Under the pieces are notes generated by a model, which worked only from the letters and a program-made list of their open reading frames with translations, was not told the DNA's origin and did no database searches. Of a stretch of DNA of 64,000 nt, positions 37,567 to 45,272 are shown piece by piece. Every line of letters starts with the position of its first letter. Position 1 is the first letter of the stretch. The translations under genes were made by a program, and so were the position numbers. Source of the DNA: Xanthobacter autotrophicus (GTDB lineage: Bacteria > Pseudomonadota > Alphaproteobacteria > Rhizobiales > Xanthobacteraceae); contig NZ_VAUP01000035.1 of assembly GCF_005871085.1 (NCBI RefSeq), positions 124,001-188,000 of the forward strand. Reading direction: 5' to 3'.

Positions 37567-38439
37567 ATGAACGCCGATCCGCCACCTTCACAACGATGGT
37601 CACCGTTGTCGGCTCCGGTGACCATATTGTCATCGAGTTCTCGGTCCGGGTGGCGAGGCTTCGATTTCCAAGAGATCGCTGTTCCTGCCGAGGGCACGTT
37701 TAAGGAAGATGCATCAAGAACGTCCCTACCCTTGATGATTTCTCAGGTGAGTGGTCCGATAAAGGTCCGCTATGGCGGAATGAGGAAGCCGTTTTTTGAT
37801 TTTCCGACCGGCCCACAGCTTATATTGCCCTGGGACACGCCGTACGGGGCATGGCAAGGCGCCCAACGAGGAATTCATCTTTTTATTGATCAAGATGCGG
37901 TCGAGCGGTTAACGCATAAAGCTTTTCGACGCGATTCCTTCGAAAGGAAGAATGGCCTCGACCCAATCATTCATCATTTGATGAGCGCTATGCACATGGA
38001 TGTCGCAAGCGGACACCAAAGCGGACCATTACTGGGCGAAACGATTGTCACGGCGCTGCTACTGCGGCTCATCGCCGACACTCCTGTTAAATATGGTTCG
38101 CACCCAAGGACCGCCGGATCGCAGCGCGAATTTGGGAAATATCGTGAGTGGATCGATGCCCACTTGGCCAAGCCGTTCAGCCTGGAGGATCTCGCCGCCG
38201 ATATGGGCGTCAGCGTTCGGCAACTCCACCGCGAGGTTCTGCGGGCGACCGGAATGTCGCCCTACCGGTACATCCTGATGCAACGTACGGAGCGCGCGAG
38301 GCAATTGATCATCGCCGGTCAGCTGAGCCTGTCGGAGGTTGCGCTGGCGGTTGGCTTTTACGACCAGGCCCATATGTCCCACACTTTCCGGAAACTCCTC
38401 GGCGCGCCGCCGTCACATTTCAGCAACACGACAAAGTAA
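37567..38439 (+). CDS. AraC-family transcriptional regulator
   Basis: The 290-residue product has an N-terminal ligand/oligomerisation region and a C-terminal double helix-turn-helix (residues ~185-285). Helices: FSLEDLAADMGVSVRQLHREVLRATGMSPYRYILMQRTERARQLI and LSLSEVALAVGFYDQAHMSHTFRKLLGAPPSHF, the AraC signature. The ATG at 37567 (MNADPPPSQRW) was preferred to a TTG at 37468. Codon use is AT-richer than in surrounding genes, indicating transfer. It probably controls the GDSL autotransporter 121 bases downstream on the same strand. Confidence 0.85.
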   Translation: MNADPPPSQRWSPLSAPVTILSSSSRSGWRGFDFQEIAVPAEGTFKEDASRTSLPLMISQVSGPIKVRYGGMRKPFFDFPTGPQLILPWDTPYGAWQGAQRGIHLFIDQDAVERLTHKAFRRDSFERKNGLDPIIHHLMSAMHMDVASGHQSGPLLGETIVTALLLRLIADTPVKYGSHPRTAGSQREFGKYREWIDAHLAKPFSLEDLAADMGVSVRQLHREVLRATGMSPYRYILMQRTERARQLIIAGQLSLSEVALAVGFYDQAHMSHTFRKLLGAPPSHFSNTTK

Positions 38440-38560
38440 CTACTTTCCGCCGCGGACTACCTGGCAGGATTTTACAAATTCGGCAGGATCTTCAAAGACA
38501 GACGCTCACCCCGGAACCTAACAATACTCCCGCAAAAAATAATTTCGGGAGGACAACGCC

Positions 38561-40525
38561 ATGAAGAGCAGTTTCAAGCTTGGACTTGCTCTGACAACAA
38601 TGCTGGCAGGTGCAACGGCGGCTCAGGCCCAGACAGCTTATTATACGCGATATTTTGGCTTCGGCGATAGTCTGACCGACAACGGACGCATACCTAGGGA
38701 AGCCAATGGATACAGCCCATCGGGCAACTTAAACCTCGCATCGGGCGCCAACGTTTACGAAGGCGGCCGATGGGGTAATGCTCCCGTATTCTTCGAAGCC
38801 GTGCCAGGACTGATCGGCACGCCCTACAACGCCAACAATGACTTTGCCGTCGGTGGCGCTCGATCGGTTCATCAGGATCCCTCTCCCGCCTCTTCACCCG
38901 CTTTCGCCTGGGGGCTTCCGGATCAAATAGATCAGGCGACTTCGCGCGTGGGACGTTTCGGGCCGCGCGACCTGCTGAACATTTGGATCGGATATAACGA
39001 TATCACGCCAATCGCGACGGGCACAGCGCAGCAAAAAGCGCAAGCCGTCGCTGATATCGTCGGCAACACCGTCACCGCTATCAAGCGCCTCGCCACCGCA
39101 GGTGGGCGCGAGTTCGTTGTCTTCAACCAGAAGGCTGACCGCACCGGAGTGGCAGATTTAGGGGTGCTTCAACTGCCTTTGGCAGGAAATGATGTTGCCC
39201 GCGCGATCAATGCGGCCTTGCCCGATGCACTGACGCCCCTCTCCGCGGCTGGTTTGAATATTCATTACTTCGATGTCGCCACCTTGATCGACCGCATTCG
39301 CGCCAACCCGACTGCTTACGGGTTCGGGCCGGATGCGAACACACCATGCTTCTCTGTTCCCGCCTGTAAGCTCAATGGGACCGCCAACAACGGCGCCATC
39401 GAGAACCAGTACATCTCGCCGGATGGGATCCACAACACTGGACGGACCAACCAAATCATAGCGGCCTACCTGGCCAACCAATTGAATGCTCCGCTGACGA
39501 TCGGTCCACAAGGCGAGCTTGGCCAGAGCGCCGGCGTGGCGTTCTCATCGACCTTGATCGACTTCCTCAGTGCCGAGCGTCGCCGCAACATGGTGATGTC
39601 GGTGCCTGCCGCCTTCGCCGCCGATCTGCCCGCCCGCAAAGCCCCGCCAGTCACTATCCCGGTTCAGGTCGACAGTCCGCTTTCGATGTTTGCGCTGGGT
39701 ACCTACCTCAACGTTGACCGCACCGCCCAGACCCTGCAGGGTGGAGGCAGCATCGGCAATACGTTCAGTGCCGAGTTCGGCGGCTTCACTGCCGGCTTAC
39801 TGTATCAGGCCACGCCCAACCTCGTGCTCGGCGCAGCCTTCAACTACCTCAGCACCAGTGTCGATCTGGGCGGTCTAACCAATGGCCGGATCGACATGGA
39901 TAGCTTCCAGGGCGCCGGCTTTGCCTCGCTGTCATTCCCCAACTTCTTCGCCGACGTGGTCGGGACCTACGGCCGCAACAACTACGACCTCGAGCGGCCG
40001 GGGGTGATGAACGACCGCCTAACCGCCTCGCCGTCCGGCGACACGTTCACGGTCGCGGCCCGCACGGGGTACTTGTTCGACTTCGGCACCTTCAAGGCCG
40101 GTCCGGTCGGTGAAATGGCTTATGCCAACGTCAGCGTCGATGCCTACCGCGAGCGTGGTGACAGCCTACTGACCATCGGCACACAGCAGCAAAATCTGGA
40201 AGGCCTGACGGCTGGGGGTGGTGTCGAAATTCGGACCGTATTGCCGATCTTCGGCGGCACCGCCACCCCCTTCCTGGCCGTAACCGCCCAGCACGACTTC
40301 CTCGATGGCGTGCGCACGGTGACCTCTTATCAGACATACGCGCCCACGCTCCTGATCAGAACTCAAACGGGCAACCCTAGTGATGATCTGTATGGCCGCG
40401 TTGCAGGCGGTTTGGATCTCAGTTTCGGCAACGGACTGAGCGGGGTGCTGACTGGCTCGACCAGTTTTGCCCGATCTGGCGGTAACGACAGCACGCTCAG
40501 CGCCGGTGTCCGGTACCAGTTCTGA
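38561..40525 (+). CDS. GDSL esterase/lipase autotransporter (EstA-like)
   Basis: This 654-residue outer-membrane autotransporter has a signal peptide (residues 1-24, cut after AQAQ). The GDSL hydrolase passenger (~25-320) has Ser37 in FGFGDSLTDNG, Gly100 in FAVGGA, Asn146 in IGYND, and Asp288 and His291 in SPDGIHNT. A C-terminal beta-barrel (~370-654) ends in the required aromatic (YQF). All catalytic blocks are intact. GGGAGG lies upstream of the ATG. The nearest family is Pseudomonas EstA, a cell-surface esterase. It lies inside a transferred segment with its own AraC regulator. Confidence 0.9.
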   Translation: MKSSFKLGLALTTMLAGATAAQAQTAYYTRYFGFGDSLTDNGRIPREANGYSPSGNLNLASGANVYEGGRWGNAPVFFEAVPGLIGTPYNANNDFAVGGARSVHQDPSPASSPAFAWGLPDQIDQATSRVGRFGPRDLLNIWIGYNDITPIATGTAQQKAQAVADIVGNTVTAIKRLATAGGREFVVFNQKADRTGVADLGVLQLPLAGNDVARAINAALPDALTPLSAAGLNIHYFDVATLIDRIRANPTAYGFGPDANTPCFSVPACKLNGTANNGAIENQYISPDGIHNTGRTNQIIAAYLANQLNAPLTIGPQGELGQSAGVAFSSTLIDFLSAERRRNMVMSVPAAFAADLPARKAPPVTIPVQVDSPLSMFALGTYLNVDRTAQTLQGGGSIGNTFSAEFGGFTAGLLYQATPNLVLGAAFNYLSTSVDLGGLTNGRIDMDSFQGAGFASLSFPNFFADVVGTYGRNNYDLERPGVMNDRLTASPSGDTFTVAARTGYLFDFGTFKAGPVGEMAYANVSVDAYRERGDSLLTIGTQQQNLEGLTAGGGVEIRTVLPIFGGTATPFLAVTAQHDFLDGVRTVTSYQTYAPTLLIRTQTGNPSDDLYGRVAGGLDLSFGNGLSGVLTGSTSFARSGGNDSTLSAGVRYQF

Positions 40526-40860
40526 AACAGGCTTTCGCTTCCGCATCCCACCTCACGTCTTCGTTTGGGGCGCGCGGGGCGCATGCGTGGCCCGGTTTCA
40601 CGGCTGGGCTTCGCGTTGCAGCAGCTTGCAGACATCACTATATGCACGTGGACCTTCCAGATGGAGCGGCGTGCGTGTTGTCGGCTTTCGGTCATCTCTG
40701 CTCATTCGATGCGATTGCCCAACTGCTGGACGCGTCTTCGGGCCGAGACTAACGCAGCGCCTTCGCTTGAGGTGGCTGCATCGGAGCGTCTAGTTTCCCG
40801 TGGCGTAGAAGGCGAGCCATCTTGGCCCCTTGGCCCCGCCGCGTGCGGGGCCTTTTCGTT
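40526..40860. other. Intergenic stretch with a terminator
   Basis: There is no gene between the autotransporter and the truncated integrase. The only clear structure is the hairpin near its right end. Confidence 0.4.
40832..40856 (+). terminator. Rho-independent terminator
   Basis: GGCCCCGC and GCGGGGCC form an 8-bp stem with a 5-base loop, followed by TTTT. It lies about 300 bases after the autotransporter stop, next to the truncated integrase, and may come from an older integration site. Confidence 0.7.
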
Positions 40861-41245
40861 TCAGGCGGCGAGCCTCACCACATACCTTCCCCACGCCTCC
40901 AGCGCGGCTGTCTTCTCGGCGAGGTAGAGCGCCCGATTGTAGATGCCCGCCACGCCCGCCCGCGTGCCGCTCACGTGGTTGAGGATCGCCTCCACGATAT
41001 GCGGCTGCATCCCGAGGCCCAAGGGAGGGCTCTCATTCATCATGGTGGCGCCGGTGCGTCGCAGGTCGTGCAGCGTCCAGTGCGGCATGGGCTTGGCGGC
41101 CGGATCGGCCTTGAGCCGCGCCTTGTGCACTCGCTCTTCCAGCGTGCGCTTCGCCTTGGAGAGCCTGCGTCCCGAGAAGCCGGTCGCACAGGTCGATCAC
41201 ATAGGCTTCGTCGCTGCGGCTGCGTGATGCCATTTCCATCCCCAT
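40861..41245 (-). pseudogene. Truncated second integrase, fused to a foreign gene start
   Basis: The C-terminal ~100 residues of a tyrosine integrase remain: GRRLSKAKRTLEERV then PMPHWTLHDLRRTGATMMNE and HIVEAILNHVSGTRAGVAGIYNR, including catalytic His-x-x-Arg (HDLRR), a shifted His and Tyr. The upstream part is replaced, in a different frame, by MASRSRSDEAYVIDLCD, which resembles the start of an unrelated protein, so a deletion has joined two genes. The N-terminal and core-binding domains are missing, so it is not functional. It marks a second, older integration event. Confidence 0.75.
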
Positions 41246-41553
41246 CCGCCCTACAACGCCAGCGCAGCGGTGCCGAAGCCGAGCCCGTTCAAACTTGATG
41301 GAGACTTGACGGAATTCGGTCGTGATGCAGTGGCACGATGTCTCACAAAGCCTGTGCGCGCAATGCTTTGTGGTTGATGCAGTGGCTCGTCGGCATCCGG
41401 GGCCGTCAAGCAAGCTCCACGCCCATGGACGCCACCTCGAAGCCGAGCGCAGCCGTAGACTCTGCTCTGGGTTCCGATGCAACATATGCGGGCATCGGGC
41501 AATGGCATGGCGGGCGAGATGACGGAGAGCGCGGTTCGGGAAGGGCTGGTGCA
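41246..41553. other. Degenerate stretch
   Basis: About 300 bases between pseudogenes with no credible frame, RNA or repeat. Confidence 0.35.
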
Positions 41554-42363
41554 ATGGCGCTGAATTCACGTAGCGCGGCGCTTTCGGCCAAGGCTCGCGT
41601 GGCCCCGCAGATTGATGCCGACGACACCGCGGACCACGGTGGGCCCGAGGATCCCGACGTCATCGGCGGGTTGTTCTATCTCGAATATCGCGACGGCAAG
41701 GGGCAGGAGAGCGCTCGGGATATCGTCCTCAGGCGCGTGATCTAGCGCGCTGAAAAGCTGCAGGTCGCGGCCCATTGCCTCCTGCGGGACCAATACCGCT
41801 GCTTCATCGTCAGCAACTTCATCACCTTCGCGAACGGTCGGACGGGCGAGCTGATCGCCAACCCCCATCGGTTCCTCGAGGGGCTGGCACCCATCGGCGC
41901 AGAGCCGCCCTCCGGCCCCGCTCGCCGGCGAGACGACACAGGCTTCGCCCAGCCCAAGAAGCTGAACGTCGCCGCAATGCGGAAGGAACTCCGCGACCTG
42001 GTACGGCCGGCCGCGATACTCCTGATGGCAATGGCCAAGGCGGATGAGAGACTGACCAAGGAGGAAGTCGGCGTCATCGCCGATCTGGTTTGGCAGGGCG
42101 CGCGCACCACCCACGCCATTGCCCAAACCGAAATGCTCACGGCCATGGTGGAGGAAATGTGCGCCCTCCAGCCCACGCCGAACCTCATCACGCGAGCGCT
42201 CAACGCCACGCTGGACCGAGGTGCCTTTCCCGAGGATCTGCCATCCTGGCTATCCCGGATGGCCCGAGCGGACGGCGCAATCGTCCCGGAGGAGCACGCG
42301 ACCTATCGCGCGATCCTCACCACCCTTCGGCGATTGGTCGAGGCGCGGGTGGGGCGATCGTAA
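41554..42363 (+). pseudogene. WYL/TerB-like protein with an in-frame amber stop
   Basis: One frame runs 41,554-42,363 but is broken by TAG at 41,743-41,745. Before it: VIGGLFYLEYRDGKGQESARDIVLRRVI. After it: AEKLQVAAHCLLRDQYRCFIVSNFITFANGRTGELIANPHRFLEGLAP. Then comes a helical C-terminal domain, MRKELRDLVRPAAILLMAMAKADERLTKEEVGVIADLVWQGARTTHAI, ending ARADGAIVPEEHATYRAILTTLRRLVEA, which resembles TerB. The first part has WYL-like strand character. A single base change or a readthrough event could restore it; I favour recent inactivation. Confidence 0.65.
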
Positions 42364-42608
42364 GACACCAACCCCTGCGTAATGATCCGCTCAAGGAGGT
42401 AGTGGATTTGACCGCACCGAAGATCAGGATTTTGGCTCGGGCTGGGTGCCTCCTCAAGCCGCTGGCCGTGAGGCCGCAGTATGCCGCTGCCTGCTGTTGC
42501 GTCAGGCAACTCACTCCTGCATCCTTTTCGCGGTCGTAGACAACATCTCGACGTGCGCGAATGGCGCGCCTAGGTTGCGCATATCGCAAAAGCGTGTCGA
42601 GGAACGCC

Positions 42609-43115
42609 ATGAACCTGAAGGTAATTTCTGTTGCGGCTGCGATCGGCGCCATTGCGACGCCGGCGCTCCCAGATGAATGCGCGGGCCCAAAAACCAAGAC
42701 AAATCTTTGCGACATTGTTTCAAAGGCCGCAGCTTCTTTAGCTCCGAAATTGCCGATGCAACTCAGCCCAAGCGAGACCATGCAGGGCGTCAGGGCCGAT
42801 GGAGTCAAATTGTCGTTTGATCTTATCGTCAACAAAACAGATAAAGAATACAATGAAGAAAAAGAAAAAATGAAAGTTGATAAGAAATTATTGTACAATA
42901 TTTATAGGGCAAGGGTCATAATGTCAGTCTGTAGTGATCAGACATTGAATTATTTTATCGGAGAAGGCGGCCAAATAGAGCGAATATATATAAGCAGTGA
43001 TGGATTTCGTCTGGACGCTTTCACCGTAACTGCCTGCCCCAAGCCTGGCGTGTCGTTCAATCCGGATTCCCCTCCTTCTGATTCCGGTCGGTCTCCTCCG
43101 CCTGCATCGCGGTAA
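42609..43115 (+). CDS. Small exported hypothetical protein
   Basis: The 168-residue product has a signal peptide (LKVISVAAAIGAIATPALP) and no recognised domain. The middle is strongly charged and AT-rich in coding (TDKEYNEEKEKMKVDKKLLYNIYRARVIMSVCSD), and the C-terminus is Pro/Ser-rich. Four mature cysteines could pair. Unusual composition suggests recent acquisition. It lies between the WYL/TerB pseudogene and the XRE repressor. Function unknown. Confidence 0.6.
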   Translation: MNLKVISVAAAIGAIATPALPDECAGPKTKTNLCDIVSKAAASLAPKLPMQLSPSETMQGVRADGVKLSFDLIVNKTDKEYNEEKEKMKVDKKLLYNIYRARVIMSVCSDQTLNYFIGEGGQIERIYISSDGFRLDAFTVTACPKPGVSFNPDSPPSDSGRSPPPASR

Positions 43116-43148
43116 TTGAGAAGGACAAGTCCGACCCACCCATAGGGT

Positions 43149-43382
43149 TTAGGGGGTCCTTTCCTTCCTCAGCCTCACTCCCGGCCCCTCGCCGTTCTCG
43201 GCAACGAAGATGACGCCTGCGGCTTCGAGGGCCGCCCGCATCTTATCTACGCTGCTCACGCGGGCGTCCTGGCCCGCCTCGAAGCGGTTGACCGTATTGA
43301 CGCCGACGCCCGCCTTAGCGGCGAGTTCCTGCGTGCTCCAGTTGAGTGCGGCTCGGGCCATTCGGCATTGAACTGACTTCAT
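43149..43382 (-). CDS. XRE-family helix-turn-helix repressor
   Basis: The 77-residue protein is almost entirely an HTH_3 domain: VQCRMARAALNWSTQELAAKAGVGVNTVNRFEAGQDARVSSVDKMRAALEAAGVIFV. It is divergent from the 43,473 gene; the 90-base gap between them contains GGTGA/TCACC operator-like repeats. It probably represses itself and the neighbouring module. Confidence 0.85.
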   Translation of the reverse strand: MKSVQCRMARAALNWSTQELAAKAGVGVNTVNRFEAGQDARVSSVDKMRAALEAAGVIFVAENGEGPGVRLRKERTP

Positions 43383-43384
43383 AT

Positions 43385-43459
43385 GGTGAAAATATCACCG
43401 AATAGGGTTGACATCAAACCGGTGATGGATTGATGGTTAGTGGTGTGTTTATCACCACT
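43385..43459. promoter_or_regulatory. Operator region between XRE repressor and Tat-signal gene
   Basis: Three inverted-repeat signals share the half-site GGTGA/TCACC. The first is GGTGA-AAATA-TCACC (43,385-43,399). The second pair is ATCACCG (43,394-43,400) with CGGTGAT (43,420-43,426). The third is AGTGGTG-TGTTTAT-CACCACT (43,439-43,459), with 7-bp arms. The clustering between divergent genes fits cooperative XRE binding. Confidence 0.6.
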
Positions 43460-43472
43460 CGGAGCAACCTTA

Positions 43473-44204
43473 ATGCCAAAGCCCGCCGCGGCGGCAAACG
43501 CCACCACTTTGCCTGTCACCACCCGCCGGGCCTTCCTCAAAGCTGGCGGTGCGCTAGGTACCGTCGCCGCTCTGGCGATGCCCGTGGCCGTCCTGCCGAA
43601 GGTTGAGGCGGCAGCGGCCGGGAGCGCAGCTCTCACCTCGCTTTGGCCCGAACGCCTGCGCCTGAAGGCCGAAGCCGAGAAGTTGAAGGCCATCCACGAT
43701 GCCGCAAAGGCCCGCTACAACGCCCTCAAGCCGCCGCTGCCGAAGGAGGCGCGCGCCCATCCGGCTCTGTTCGGCTATGGCGTCGAGTGGCAGGAGACAC
43801 GGCAGGCGGACGGCTCGTGCATCATTTGGGGCGACGGCGCCGAGTGGCGCGAGATCGCCGCGAAGATCACGGGGGCAACGGCCGCGGCGTTCAAGGCGGG
43901 ATGCCTGCGGAGGGCGGAGGTGATGGACGCCTATAACCGCCACCTCTGCGACCTGTGGGAACAGTGCGGCCTCGAAGAGGCATGGGACGCCTGGGATGTG
44001 GCAGACACCGCCCTCACCGACATTGAACGGCGCATCCTCGCCCTGCCGGCGACTGACTTCAGCGTCGCCGCGCGCCAAAGCCAGATCCTGCGGCATTGGG
44101 GCTGCGGCGAAGACGACGAGCCGCTGACGGCCTTCTTCGAGCGGATCGAGCAAGCGGCCGCCCGGGCCGGCGATCGCGCCTTCGCCGTCGGGGAGACTGC
44201 CTGA
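43473..44204 (+). CDS. Tat-signal hypothetical protein of the island
   Basis: The 243-residue protein starts with a twin-arginine signal (TTRRAFLKAGGALGTVAALAMPVAV). The remainder is helical: RLRLKAEAEKLKAIHDAAKARYNALKPPLP then WQETRQADGSCIIWGDGAEWREIAAKITGATAAAFKAG, and later two Trp-rich helices. No enzymatic motif is seen. Similar Tat-signal proteins recur in Hyphomicrobiales prophage regions, but their function is not known. GGAG lies 8 bases before the ATG. The stop overlaps the next ATG (TGATG), and the XRE protein probably controls it. Confidence 0.65.
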   Translation: MPKPAAAANATTLPVTTRRAFLKAGGALGTVAALAMPVAVLPKVEAAAAGSAALTSLWPERLRLKAEAEKLKAIHDAAKARYNALKPPLPKEARAHPALFGYGVEWQETRQADGSCIIWGDGAEWREIAAKITGATAAAFKAGCLRRAEVMDAYNRHLCDLWEQCGLEEAWDAWDVADTALTDIERRILALPATDFSVAARQSQILRHWGCGEDDEPLTAFFERIEQAAARAGDRAFAVGETA

Positions 44205-44392
44205 TGCCCAAGCGCGCCACCGCGCCACGCGCCGCAGCGCCTCCGCGCACCGCCCTGTTCAACATCCACGACTGCATCTTTCTGGCGTTGGACATCCTGG
44301 ACAGCCCTTCACCATTCCCGGAGGAGGCCTGCGAGCTGCTGCGTGAGGCCTTGGCCGAAATGAAGGCCTTGCTGGATGGAAAGCGCCCATGA
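44204..44392 (+). CDS. Small island hypothetical protein, 62 residues
   Basis: This protein has a basic, Pro/Ala-rich N-terminus followed by a helical part (LFNIHDCIFLALDILDSPSPFPEEACELLREALAEMKALL). No family is recognised. It is coupled to both neighbours by overlapping start and stop codons, so it is probably a real member of a three-gene operon. Confidence 0.6.
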   Translation: MPKRATAPRAAAPPRTALFNIHDCIFLALDILDSPSPFPEEACELLREALAEMKALLDGKRP

Positions 44393-44685
44393 GCAGCGTC
44401 AGCCTCAAGGACGGCCGCGTCCTGCATGTGCCCGGCGCGCCGTTCATCCTCGACGCCGCGAGCGTCATCATGGCGCCGGCCGCGGGTGACTTGGCGGCCA
44501 TCGTTCCCCTCATCCGCGACGATCAATTGCTGCTGTTCGCCAAGCGGCTGGTGGACGGCGCCCGCAAGCGGCGCTTCTCCGAACGCCACCGGGATGTGAA
44601 CCGGGCGAAGCTGGAGCTGGCGCGCATGTGCATCGAGCGGGCGCTCGCCGAAGGACAACAGACCCCGACCGATGAACATGGGTGA
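44389..44685 (+). CDS. Small island hypothetical protein, 98 residues
   Basis: MSSVSLKDGRVLHVPGAPFILDAASVIMAPAAGDLAAIVPLIRDDQLLLFAKRLVDGARKRRFSERHRDVNRAKLELARMCIERAL shows a beta-rich start and a basic helical C-terminus. No family is recognised. It starts on an ATGA overlap. It is the last gene before the right attachment site. Confidence 0.6.
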   Translation: MSSVSLKDGRVLHVPGAPFILDAASVIMAPAAGDLAAIVPLIRDDQLLLFAKRLVDGARKRRFSERHRDVNRAKLELARMCIERALAEGQQTPTDEHG

Positions 44686-44865
44686 AATCCGCCAATTCGA
44701 GAGCGGTGCCAGGTCGATCGGCGCGGCTGGTTCGCACTTGGTACGCACCCCTACGCGCGAGGCGATAGCGGGGACGGTCCACCGAACGGCAAAAGGTGGA
44801 CACGGGGGTGGATTGAAATCGATGCACTACGGCCAATATATTGAAAATAAAGGTAAATTTCTGAA

Positions 44866-44883
44866 AAAATGGTGCGGGCGGTC
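44866..44883. repeat. Right attachment site inside the tRNA-Leu 3' end
   Basis: AAAATGGTGCGGGCGGTC, identical to the copy at 29,119. It comprises the CCA end and acceptor/T-arm 3' bases of tRNA-Leu plus four adjoining bases. Confidence 0.85.
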
Positions 44884-44956
44884 GGACTCGAACCGACATA
44901 TCCGTGAGGACGGCGGATTTTGAGTCCGCTGCGTCTACCAGTTCCGCCACGCCCGC
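44870..44956 (-). tRNA. tRNA-Leu(CAA)
   Basis: The 87-base gene folds as a class II tRNA. Acceptor arm GCGGGCG pairs with CGCCCGC, followed by encoded CCA. The anticodon stem GCGGA/TCCGC encloses loop CTCAAAA, giving anticodon CAA (reads UUG). It has the long variable arm of tRNA-Leu (around CCGTCCTCACGGAT) and the T-loop GGTTCGAGTCC. Its 3' end is the integration target of the island, and the intact copy is preserved. Confidence 0.95.
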
Positions 44957-45272
44957 ACATGGCCGCCGATTCTGGCCTCGGCGCTCCGCACCTGTGTGCA
45001 GTCAGCACCTTTCGAGCCGTCCTCGACCGCCTTGTCCTACCCTACCAGACCTTCGACTTCAAACGCCTCCACAGCCCTCCACGATCATGCGGCGCGGAAG
45101 GGCCATATCTCGCTTCAAGTCCAGCGTTCGCCGGGCTCACCACGCGCGACCGCCTGTCTGAGACAAGACGCCAACGTGGCAGTGCCAGCCGCTCGCGCTG
45201 CTATAGCGGCAAGGGGCCGGCGCGGCAACAGAGCGGCAAGGGGGGCGTTCACGCCCCGGGTCAAACTTCCGG
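44957..45272. other. Intergenic region upstream of the tRNA and after otsA
   Basis: About 315 bases with no gene. It should contain the tRNA promoter (minus strand). Confidence 0.4.

Larger units (their letters stand above)
29119..44883. mobile_element. 15.8-kb genomic island in tRNA-Leu(CAA)
   Basis: An 18-bp direct repeat, AAAATGGTGCGGGCGGTC, occurs at 29,119-29,136 and again at 44,866-44,883, where it is the 3' end of tRNA-Leu. Between the copies lie a tyrosine integrase beside the left copy, phage-satellite-type replication genes, several pseudogenes and an XRE-controlled module. Flanking genes (folC, otsA/otsB) are core. Base composition in the middle (37-43 kb) is clearly lower in GC. 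The absence of head, tail and terminase genes suggests a satellite or decayed prophage. Confidence 0.88.

Noticed and set aside
40526-40800. A small gene after the autotransporter.
   Set aside because: Short frames have unusual composition and no ribosome-binding site or domain.
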